Positions 50,401 through 61,237 of a DNA stretch of 64,000 bases are shown here, in pieces; position 1 is the first letter of the stretch; each line of letters begins with the position of its first letter. The position numbers and the translations under genes are program-made. A model generated the notes under the pieces. That model searched no databases. It had not been told where the DNA came from and saw only the letters and a program-made list of their open reading frames with translations. Source of the stretch: Rhypophila decipiens (Eukaryota; Ascomycota; Sordariomycetes; Sordariales; Naviculisporaceae); contig MU858048.1 of NCBI GenBank assembly GCA_033297075.1, positions 620,001 to 684,000 on the forward strand. Reading direction: 5' to 3'.

Positions 50401-53400
50401 AGAGAGTCACCGTCAAAACCTACAATTATCGACCAGGCAAGCCAGCCACCCCGGCATGATAGTGCGATGAAGATCAGCTTTGTGCTCGGTGGTGAACAAG
50501 GGCGTCCCTTGGTCGAGGGGGCCGTCGCTAGTGAGCCGTTGACCGTTGCGGAGGGCAATATTGATGCCGACGGTGATCACCATATGGAGACAGTGTCGAG
50601 CGAGCAGATGGAGCAAGAAAAGGCAGCTCCTTTGTCTCAACCACAGGTCTCTGACGACGCCGCAACCACGTCCCTGCCTGGTGCCGGTACGCAGACTGAA
50701 GGCACTCGAAAGGGATTGCAAGCTGCGGTCCCCGAGGTGGTCGCCTCCCCTGCTCCTCTCCCGACCACAGACTCTGCGCCACGTGGTGATGATAGTCAGG
50801 AGAGAGTTGAAGATGTGGTACCTGCCGCAAATACGACTCAGCGATCGCCAAGAAAGAGAAAGCATGCCGACCGAGAGAATGGTCTTGCCAACGGTCAGGT
50901 CGCGGCTCCCGACGCAGTGATAAAGCCATTCCAGCCGTCACCCAATTACGACATGCTGGCAACCGATGCCAAGAAGAGAACTGCTCAGGCATATGACATC
51001 ATTATCTACCTTCTTGACAACAGCCACGGGGTGTTTCCTGGAGACAAGGCTCTGTTCTTTGCAGTGATCAAGGTATTCTTGACCGAGTTTCACGGCCAAG
51101 CCCCACCCACGTGGAAGAATTGCCATGCGGCTATCAAGGCGCTGGAAACACGCAACATTGCGCGTGCTCACACGCATATGCTCAGAACCGAGAATGGGAA
51201 GCTCGCCACCCTCTCTCTCATGGTGCGGGTTGGCGTAGAACCCATGGGGCCCGCTTCGCTCGCTATCAGGCAAAAGATGCGCGATACCTACCCGACGCTC
51301 TACATCCCGCCTGCCTTCTCCCCGACCAAAGAAGAGCTCGATTTTCTGCAGGAGTTGGACGGTAAGCCAGTTGCCAAAACCGCCAAAGCCATCAAGCCAA
51401 ATGCGAACGGCGAGAAGTTCCGTGCCAGGCGGAGGATCGACGAGGTCGAGGTCTTCAACGCGCCATACTATACCCAGACCGCCAGCGAATACACCACCGA
51501 GTACAAGGATCCATTTTGGGATAGGGGAAAGCATGGTGACCTGAGAGGGCAGAAGCGGTCGTCTGAGGCCACATTTGAGTCGCCGTCGAAGAGGATGAGG
51601 GGTAACGATGCAGACGACATCGCAACGAGACTGGCAGGGGAGGAAGATGCCGATGATGTTGATGGCGTCGAATCCTCGTTTGGGGAACAAGGAACCTCCA
51701 AGGATGACGCATCGCAGGCGAGGGCTGAGGAAGACAGCGCAGCTGGGTCACAGGAGCTCGAGCCCCAGACCGACGTGTTGCTCCCATTCGGGGCCAAGAG
51801 GAGAAGATACAAGAGGCGAGCCCCGAACGAACAGGTTAAAAAGACTAAAGCACAGCTCGCTTCCGAGTCCATGATGCCCACACCAAACATCTGGAAGGCC
51901 GGTGCTCCAACCGTGGCTGAAGCGATCAAAGCATACAATTTACTGCCTGCAAGGCCCGGCAAGAGAGGCCGCCCGAGACTACAGCCAGGACCGAAGAAAA
52001 TGACACGAATCCAACCCCATCTTGGCAAGATCCGGAATCCCGGTCTTGACAGCTTGCCCCCGAACTTCTTTGCTGGCTCTGGCAATTTCGGTCTATCCAC
52101 AAGCGAGACGGAGAAGCCAAGTGGAAAGCCAAGTAGACCCGTCCTTGACAACTCCAAGTTGACGCCGCTCCCATGGATGAAGGACAGCTACCCCGAAGAG
52201 GTCTGGTTGGCTCCAAAGTACCGGGCCGAGTCTTACGAAGATGCCGATTATGGCAAGTTCAATGAGTACCTTCATCGCATGATGACTTGGGAGCTTTCTA
52301 AAGCCGGCACTGCGTTTTGCACCGAGCCAAAAGCTGCTCCAGGCTCAGTCTTTGTCAACTTCAGCCCCCCAGTGTCTAAGTCCAACATGAAGCCTGTGAA
52401 TCCTAGATGGGCAGAAGACCGACGATTCATGCTCGAGACCATGCCTTACCAGGATCTGGAGGAGATAGCCGGCGATGACAGCGAGATTCCTGTCGATAAC
52501 GGCGACGGCCAGGCAGAGCCCCGGCGGCCAGCAAAGAAGCGCCGGCTCAATGCGGTCCCGAGGAGGCGGATCGGCGTTGGTGGTAGGCCTTCCAAGTTCA
52601 AGCTCCAAGCTCTCAAGACGGGGCGTGAGCTCACGCCTTATCCGACCTCGAATGCCGATTTCTTGCGGCCTCCGGGTGACGACAAGGACGCTGACATTGA
52701 TTGGACCACTGAGCAAACCAAACTGACCGCTTTTGTTGTTGTGTGTACGCTCCTTGGTGGCGTCGACAAGGTGGTCGACTGGGGCCTCATGATGCGCTTG
52801 TTTCCTGACATGACTATCAGTCAGCTCAGGCATGCATGGTGTGCGCTGAAAAAGGACCGCCAGTCAACCATCGTGGCTCTGACCGACGAGTTTCGCAGCG
52901 CTTTCCTCAAAGCATATGCCAAGGGCGAACTTGCGCCAATCGATTTCACCAACACTCTGGCTTATGACTGGAAGCGGCTGATCAAGTGGACGATGGAGCT
53001 CAATGGTGTCGAACGGATTTTGCTCCCGCCAACAGGAAAGCACCTCGGTGAGAGGTTTGTTCTGTCCAACTGCAAGTTTGAGAACCGCGAGTGGCGCGAG
53101 TCGTACTATCACCCTCAGCGCTCCGTGTTCAACAGGTTTCAAGACTCGTGTTCCGAGCCAGTCTCATTTCCAACCGAAGTGGAGGAGAAGACGCTCAATT
53201 CTAAACTCTCTTCCGATCTCAAACTGTCCGTGGCCATGTCTTGGACGCGCTCACTCTGCGTTACGCCCGTAGACCTCTACTCTACCGACCGGATTCTCAA
53301 GAAACGGAACAACTTGCTCCCGGGTCTCTCAAAGTCAGAAATTACCGATCTCATCTTGCAGGGTATCGATCAGCTTCAGAGGGAGGGCATCATCTCCAAG

Positions 53401-54384
53401 TCGACGGCCAAGTGGTCCAACGGCCGACGGTGGAGGTTCAACAACCGCGTCCCCGAGGTGCTGGACAAGATGTGCAATGATGAGAGACTGGCTCAGGCGG
53501 TAGCTTTCAAGGAGGAACTGGATGCCAAGCTCAGGCCTGCGCCGGGCGATGATCCGAATACGCCCAAGGTGAAGCGTATCTCGTACGTCACCAAGGACGG
53601 AATGATCATGGCGCTGTTGAACATGCAGGCCAAGGGTCGAGTCCGCATCGTGCACGTGGGCCAGCCTAATGTGCCCATGGGCCACGAGCCGGGCAACTAC
53701 GAGACGAGAAAGTACACCAAGAAGTACCTCCACTTTAGACTCGACGTTCATCCCACCGACAGGTACCTGTTCAATGATGACGACGAGATTTCGTCGCTGC
53801 GGAAACGTCTGGAGGAGGCTGCACCGCCAACACGGGGCCCTGGGGGGGCCACGCCTGCTTGGTGCGACGTGTTTGAGAAGGTGGACATGAATCGCTGGTT
53901 GAAGTATCTTAGTATGGTGCTCAACATGGTTGCCGCCCGGGGTGCTATGCCGCCTGCCGAGTTGGCCAAGACGCTCAAGCCGGTCGTCATGGTGTTTGAG
54001 GTGGAGATGATTCTCGAGTGGGGGAAGAAACTGGGTATTTTGGGGAGCCAGATGGAGGCGGATGTTGTGGATGAGAAGACCGGGGAGGTGAAGAAGGTGG
54101 GCACTGCTCTGGCTGCCAAGGAATGGTGGTGGTTTGCTGTTGACGCGCAGAGGAGGAGGGGCATCAAGGAGGGAAGTCTGACGGCTGAGGGGAAGCGTTT
54201 GACGGCTCTTGTGGAGGATGAGAATGAGGACGGGGAGGCTGATGGTGGCCGGGAGGATGCAGATGTCGACATGGAGCATGTTGTTGATGAGCCGAGGCTT
54301 GAGTCCTCATCTAGGACCCCTCTTCCGGGTGCTAAGAAGAAAGCTCCGGGACTGCAGGAGGATAAGGGTGTTGCTTACATGTAG
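47450..54384 (+). CDS. tfc3: Transcription factor TFIIIC largest subunit (B-block-binding, Tfc3/tau138-like)
   Basis: A first exon (47450-47519, MTGVGLEVLLERLIDEIAYS) is joined across a 194-base intron (acceptor at 47713) to a 6671-base second exon, giving 2246 residues. Residues about 169-246 are the B-block TFIIIC winged-helix domain (DYKRVPLLEWKCLLGIAS, LQSDLRRLVDQDKRSLPKRT). TFIIIC recognises the B box of tRNA genes and recruits TFIIIB and RNA polymerase III. A second conserved block covers about residues 1480-2100. Between them are AT-hook-like KRGRPPKK, an Arg-Gly-rich tract at about 743-769 (GRGRGRGRGRGGRGGRGRG) and a C-x2-C-x12-H-x7-C zinc-finger-like segment at about 780-806 (FKCDTCGGTWKNDVGLKYH). 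The protein is considerably longer than the yeast homologue because of these disordered insertions. Long antisense frames within it are shadows. Confidence 0.92.
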
Positions 54385-55540
54385 GTGGTGATGGCAAGGT
54401 GAAACCCCATGGTATGGGAGGCATTTTGTGCAACTATTCAAGAGCAGTGAGTAGCGTATCATGATATCATCTAGAAAAGCTTGCCCAGGAGGGGCAGCGC
54501 TGGCGCTCACACCTAGACTGTCTTCCACCAAGTCATCAAACAAAACTGGAAAAAAAAAGAAGAGAGCAAAGAAGGAACAAATAGGGAATATTTTGGTAGA
54601 CATGTAGTCGGCATTATCAAGTAACTGAATAAAATAAATCCAAGTCTCAGCAATGTCATCATGGTGCTATGATCCCCCGAACCCCTGAATGTGTTCTTGG
54701 CAGGCCCTGGGTCAATCCCTGTGTTTGTTTGCTTGGCAATACTTTATTTGGACTTCCTCCCCTTGATTCTCCTGGGGTTTACCGCAAGTTTTGCCCTTTC
54801 TCTGAGAGAATGAATATATGGCATCTAAGAATATGTAAGGATTTCCTTCTTAAGGAAGCTCTAAGCCATGGTTCGCAAAAATAGCACGATATCCTGACGA
54901 GGTGCCTTGTATATCATCAATTCAAGGACATCCAGATTTACAATCATTATTTCCTGTGAGCACCACCACGAGAAAGTTTCTCATAAGCACTGTACCCTGG
55001 ATGGGAACTCTTCCGAGATGGTAAAGAACGGCCCGATTCTCGGTGTCGGGATCGAGTGAACATGAACGGTTCCATTACCCCGCCGCCGGACCGGTGTAGT
55101 GCATGATAGCACTCAACGCCAACAGAGAAAAAGCTTTCCCGCATGACGACAAAGGGGATTACCCGTGGTCCAATACTTGCATGTATCAGAGGACTACCTG
55201 CAGATATAGCGCAACGCCCTTCCGATGACGCTACCGATGTCCCGGTGCAAGCCGGAGACTGGTCGCACACGGTTGCACGGCTGCGTTGTATGTCGGAAGT
55301 GGGGTTCGAGTTCGTGACTCTTATACATCACGGAGCTGTGACTGTTTCCTCTCTCATGCGACCACCATCTTCGCACTTTCCACTTCAAGTACTTGGATCT
55401 GAGGTTTTCCAGCTGTGCTCCTCCATTTCTTCTTCTCAACACTCGTATCACCATCGGCACAAGATCTAACAAAGCTGTCACTTTCTCGTATCTTACCGAA
55501 CTGCTGCCTTTCAAATAGAGGTAAAACAAAAAGGGACAAC
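54385..55540. other. Intergenic spacer
   Basis: About 1.16 kb separate two plus-strand genes, with no domain-bearing frame. It should contain the TFIIIC 3' untranslated region and the promoter of the next gene. Confidence 0.45.
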
Positions 55541-56425
55541 ATGGTGGCCACATATGAAAAGACAGCCCTGAACACAGGTAACCGGCTGCGGAACCGAGGT
55601 TTGTTTGTTTGTTTGTTTGCTTCACATCTGCTCTCCTCACAATCTCCCCACAACATTTTATTACAGCTCAGCTAAACATTGCCTACCGTGCGTGCAGTCC
55701 ACTACGACAAGGACCTAATCCACGGCATAATCGACGAGACGCCAATCCTCCACGTAGCCTTCAACCCAGCAGACCCCTCAACAGAGCCATTCCCCGCCGT
55801 CCTCCCCATGCTAGGCTGCATCGGCTCATTTCCCGCCGGCGGCCAGACAGAAGAAGAAGAAGAAGCAACAATCTACCTCCACGGCTACGTCTCAGCCCGA
55901 CTAATGAAATACCCATCTTCCTCCGAGGACGTCGTCGGAAGCCCAGTAACAATCAGCGCCTCAATCCTCGATGGCCTCGTGCTATCCCTAACCCCCTTCC
56001 ATAACAGCTGTAATTACCGCTCAGCCGTCGTGTTCGGGTACGCCTCCATCGTGACCGACGAGACCGAGAAGCTCTGGGCGCTGGAGCTGCTCACGGAGAA
56101 TATCATCAAGGGCCGGTGGGAAGGGTCTCGGGTGCCGCCGAACAAGACGGAGATGACGAGCACGAGTGTCTTGAAGGTGAGGATCCAGAGCGCCAGTGCA
56201 AAGGTCAGGACTGGTGGGCCGTCGGAAGATCGCAAGGATTTGAAGGATGGTGAGCTGAGGGAAAGGACCTGGACTGGGGTCGTGCCGGCTTGGTTGCATT
56301 GGGGCACGCCGATTCCTGCGGGGGAGAATCGGGCCCGGGAGGTGCCGGGGTATATTGAGGATTGGGTTAGGGGGGAGAATGAGAAGGGGGAGGAGGGGGC
56401 TAAGAGGGCTGTTGAGAAGGAGTAG
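55541..56425 (+). CDS. Flavin-nucleotide-binding protein (PNPOx-like split-barrel family)
   Basis: The gene has two exons (55541-55598 and 55698-56425) and a 99-base intron that begins with five GTTT units, giving 261 residues. The N-terminus MVATYEKTALNTGNRLRNR continues as VHYDKDLIHGIIDETPILHV. Conserved family segments are FPAVLPMLGCIGSF, IYLHGYVSARLMK, DGLVLSLTPFHNSCNYRSAV, FGYASIVTDETEKLWALELL and RTWTGVVPAWLHWGTPIP. This is the fungal branch of the pyridoxamine-5'-phosphate-oxidase-like fold, which binds FMN and includes proteins annotated as nitroimidazole resistance or flavin-nucleotide-binding proteins. The true substrate is unknown. A slightly different donor at 55577 (ACAG|GTAACC) would shorten the N-terminus; the chosen donor preserves the expected N-x4-R-x-x-Y-D spacing. 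Confidence 0.87.
55599..55619. repeat. (GTTT)n run at the start of an intron
   Basis: Five GTTT/GTTTG units directly follow the exon boundary of the flavin-nucleotide-binding gene, so the repeat itself supplies the splice donor. Confidence 0.8.
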
Positions 56426-59400
56426 GATATTATTAGGGGATGGGTTTGTACCGGTAGGATAAAGACATGGAGGGATCATGGATTTTTAGGAATGGCAGAT
56501 TTCTTCTACCTCTTAGTTGTGTCCAGCAAAGCAAGAACGTCGACATTTGTTATTTTTTACCTGTCATTGAGCAGACTCTCTCACAATGCAGGCGGGACTG
56601 CGGTTGGGAGGCTGTACAAACTTCCGTACACCGAGCCCATCCGGTGACGGTCACCCGGTTGGCGAACTGCCGACTCCGGTCGAACCCAAATGTAGATATC
56701 CCGGGAGGAATAGAGATCTCGGAAGGAGCACGGTTGCATAGTTTCCCGGCTCGGAGAAAAGCCACGGCAGAATCTCGGGAGTCAACGAGTATAAACCCCC
56801 CCCCTCGGATGAAGATTTTCTCTTCCACATTTTCACTGTGCCAGAAAAACCAAAATCGCTTCATACCATGGAACAATTTCCTCGGAGCTCGACAACACCA
56901 CTTGGACTTGGGCACAGAATAACGGAGTAGGTACGCCGAGTGCTTTTGACATGTACCTTCTCTATGGAACGAAAGACATTTCTTAAGTGAATACATATCA
57001 TTACAGGCGGTCTCCCCTCGTTCCGGGGAGTACTGTCTGTGATAACCCCTGCTTATGGGCAATGTGGGAGTTGAGAGGTCTGAAAGAATGTTCCGAGCGC
57101 ATGGAATAAGGGCATTCAACCTCGTTTTCGTTATCGTTGTCGAAATGGATACATAACGAAGGTGGATTTGTCATTGTTATCTCCAGTCAAGAATATCGGG
57201 TGTGCCTTTGTTTCACTGAGTGGATGGGTGGGTTGTTTGAGTTCACTCTTGCCCTCTGCAGACATAGAGGGTACCTACCTATCGCTGTCAGATGTGGGGT
57301 CATGGTTTGGAAGAGGGATATAGAGTGTCTTTCCGGATGTGACGAAGGATTCGTGTGGTGCTTTTTGGTGGTGTAGGTTTGTCATTGGTCATTCAGGACA
57401 TACTTCAATGAGAAAGAGAGGACGAGATGGGTCGAGATGGGATTGAAGGATTCATTTGTCGCTGTTAGCAGCTGGATGGGTTTGTCATTGGCGGTCTCCT
57501 CTTTATTGACCGGAGTCTTTCGTCAAGAGTGGTAATAACCATGAGGTTGTGTTGCCATGTCGTTGGGTATGTCAAGCTCTTTGAACCAAAGGATCGTCAT
57601 GCTGGCCTTGATCTTTACGGTTCACCATGAGGGTTGGGCGCTCATTCCGTCTTGTGATGATCTTGATGGTCGACACAGAGGGTCAAAGTCATGTAATGTA
57701 GGAATCTAATCCTACCCCTGGATTCGTCTGCTCATGGACACAAGCCTGGGATATCTCTTTCGTACGTGTTCTTTCTTCCTCCTTCCTCTTTCGAGACGTG
57801 GATCTATCTCTCATGCAAAGGTCCATTGTGCTTGTTCTTTCTCTTATCATCATGATATCCAGTCCGAATCAGGTTAGAGTCCTATCTGATTCCGGGTTCA
57901 TCACTTTCTGAATCTGGGATGATTTCAAATCGGTTATCGCTGGGTTCCAGTTATGGGTCCTTACATGTCCAAATTGGGTAATGAAATACGTCGCTGGCTC
58001 TCCAGTGTCGTGATCTACATGCAGGCTATACACTTGCGTGGCTCCTGCTGGGAATGGTGTGGTCATGAACGGATCGGATGAACCCATACCTATGGATGGA
58101 AGCGATGTCCGCATATGTCATGCGCACACGAGACATACATTGGCGCTTAGGAGGTAGCGTCGGGGACTTGCTGAGATAACTACTGGGGGGGAGTATATAC
58201 GATCGTATGTCATTTGACGTCCAGTATGCCCAAGACTTACTTGATCCTTCAACAGAACGGCGACGAATGAGGAGTCTTGCCCTTATAGATCATTCAGGCG
58301 GAGATGTGCTAGTAGGAAAGCAAAAGTGTAGAACTTCCGCATGTCTGAAGGGAAGGAAGCCCGATGTGAGCCAACCAGAGCACACGGCGATAGGTGTTAT
58401 CGGTGGTTCGAAGTCTTGAGGTACGTACGTTATGTCAAGAGGAGCCGAGAGTCAAGATGGGGGACCATCTGTGCGTTATAACTGGATACTTGTTTCCCAT
58501 GTGGCTTTCTTGAATATTGATGCCGGTCAGGGGCACAGCTTGTACACTAGCTAAGTAGTGTAGTTCATACCATCATTTATACCCAGGCTATCCGGAGAGA
58601 TCGTGATCGGGCCGTATGAATACCGAGGGACCAATGGGAACGTGAGGATGGGACTTGGATAGTTTGAGACAACAAAGTCCGAGCCCTCCCTTCCGCTAGC
58701 TTGTTCTTCCTCCATCATCAGTCGGGCACTTTTTATTACTGGACTGTCGTCGTTTTTACAAAGGCATGGGGCTGTTCCGAGATGTCGGGATGTGGAATAC
58801 GGCTACGCCTTATCCATAGGGCCTCTCAGTCCTCAGATCAGGAGTTACCTTTTCCAGCAGCCGTACATCTGTGGCACTGTACCGATATGGAAGCGTGTTC
58901 TGGTTTTGGGTGCACCTGTCAGGCACAGCCGTTATCTGATATCTCTCGTCTGTCGTCTGTCGGTCGTCTATCGTCAGTATCCGCACGTACGGCATGTCCC
59001 GAGCTTGCTTTCCGGTCGGCCGCTTTTCCCCGGCTTTTGCAGTTCTTGCTGGCGGGAGGTACGGATGTGATGGATACACAATCTCTGCAGTACCCAAGTG
59101 TTGAAGTGTGGACAGCTGATGCGACTAGAGTTCTGACCTTGCGGGCGGTTCCGTCTTTTCGTTTGACCTCTCTTCTTTGTGCAGTAGCGTGAAATGGAGA
59201 TGTGATGCAGCAGGGCCTCCGCAGTAGTGTACAGTACCACAGCATGTAAATACGCATTTCACTCCGGGCAGGTGTAGACGGACAGGCGGGGCCCGCGCAA
59301 GGTTATCGGCTGGCAGTTGCCCCGGATCAACATCACCAACCCCCCCTGTAATTACGAACCATACATAATACTCGGAGTTTTCACCAATCAACTTACACGG

Positions 59401-61237
59401 AAAATCTGTAGCTACGGAACGACTGACCGTCATCAATATTGTCTCACAGCAGCAGTCTTGATCATAGCTCCGTTCACCCCGCGGATATAACGAGAGCAAG
59501 TAATTCGATGCCTCCTGGGTAATTAATCCAAACTGGATGGCGGTCAAGGTCAGATTTCTTTGTTTCCATAAGCTCAAGCTCACGACATTACAATCTTATC
59601 GATAATGTTAACTTCAAATTGCTACAGGCCGAGATTCCAAGAGTGGAAAAAGTGACGAATCGAGCAAGTTATTGGGTGCGGCCGCGATGAAGCAGGGCTG
59701 CGGCAAAGGTGTAGAGATGTAGTCTTGCTGGGTACTCCCGGAGTATCACCATGCCGAGAAGGATCTGTTATTCCGTCAACATTTTGCCCAACTGTCGGGA
59801 CTCGGGGTTATCGAATTGACCTTGATATAACTCCAGGAGAAGGCTATGCTATGCCTTGCTCTGATTCGAGAGGGGAGAAAAACGAAAGAAATTCCGAGGT
59901 ACACTTGGGAGACTTGACAAATACCACCTCATGATCTCCTCCACTCACATTTCGCACCTATCAAAGACGACGGCGCAAGAATGATTGGCGCTGGATTTAC
60001 CTCATGGAGTTTACAGAAGAGACATGTTGGACCCCGGTCACTTATCTAGCGAGGCATAGGCATCCAATGGCAGCAGCCTCCAGGTCCAAACTGCTGGGTC
60101 GTCTACCGTCTATCTAGGTAGTTGACGCAATCAACGAGGCGGGATGGGCCTGGAATCACATCACGGGTGCCGAGTATATGGCTTGGCTTCTCTAGAGTCA
60201 TCAGGTCACCTCTAGGGAGCAAGAGCCGAACTCTTCCGGAGCGAGCGACGACCATTGCTTTATCTCCACAGACATCTCACCGAGATGGTGGTTAGGATAT
60301 CCCGAAGGATCAATATTGGCTCTTCTGGCCTTCGGGTTGGACTCGCGGTCCAGGCAGACTACGACACCATCAAGAGGTTTTGGAGGGAGGTGTCTTTTGG
60401 ACTTCTTGTACCGGTGAAGGCCGAGGGAAGCGTCATCCATCTGTGAATCAAGCTCACCGTGAGGATCTAGACATGCACACCCCATCTCCAGCCGCTCGTC
60501 TCTCGGAGATCCTCCACTCACCTCGGACTCGATGGACGACACGACACTGGATCGACATGACGATGTCAGCCTCGGCGTTTTAGCCTTGCAAAGAGATGGT
60601 AGGCAGACAGACGATCGTCTCGGCAAACAGGCTTTGCCGAGAGCAAGCGGATGGATGTTGGTCATTTTGAAGTCCCTATCCGGGGATCATGTTGAGCAGA
60701 GTTACTTGGGGTTATCCAAGACATGTTTGTGAATCTTTATGCAATGTCCATCCTTTCGCAGCTAACTGCAGGGAACCAAGGCACATACAAAGAAACATAG
60801 CACTTTATGCAGGCGACCACAGACGACGGGCAGCAGTTCCACTTGCTCGGATCTCGTCCGAACCATACAGCCCGCAAAGACATGGTGGCCGACCTCGTCA
60901 AGAGATATTGGGTTGGACTGCCGTGTGTTGCACTTTTCCTCCGGCAGGCAATCTGCATGTCTCTTCTTCTCTGCTCACCTCCCGCGCTGACAGCTTTAGA
61001 CCTGTTCGAGACCATTTGCCAAATCTGGGCTGCTAGCTTCATGTGGTGTCCCCGTACATACTCCAAAGAAATACCCCCCGGGTGAGATATTCTTCATATA
61101 GTTTCTGCACCCCGGCGGCCGCTTTGATATCTGCTACTGGTCTTGTGTTCTGTCTTATTGAGACCTGATAAAACTGATCCCAAACATAAAGCAAGCACAA
61201 AAGAATATACAAGTACCGTAGTTGACTAGCAGCAACG
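56426..61237. other. Gene-free 4.8 kb stretch upstream of the polyketide synthase
   Basis: No recognisable gene. Open frames are short and overlap on both strands, the longest being 189 codons at 56550-57119 (-), 163 codons at 58701-59192 (+) and 154 codons at 60201-60665 (-). None shows a domain, and neither strand gives an exon chain I can support. The last part, near 61.0-61.2 kb, is the presumed promoter of the polyketide synthase. Confidence 0.45.

Noticed and set aside
53335..54279. 314-codon frame antisense to the TFIIIC gene
   Set aside because: A mirror frame of GC-rich coding sequence; the sense strand carries the conserved TFIIIC C-terminal region.
58701..59192. 163-codon plus-strand frame
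   Set aside because: Low-complexity Ser/Leu/Val composition produced partly by GTC-type short repeats; no domain or splice structure.
60201..60665. 154-codon minus-strand frame upstream of the polyketide synthase
   Set aside because: Starts with ATG but has no domain, no homologue I can recall and equally open frames on the other strand.
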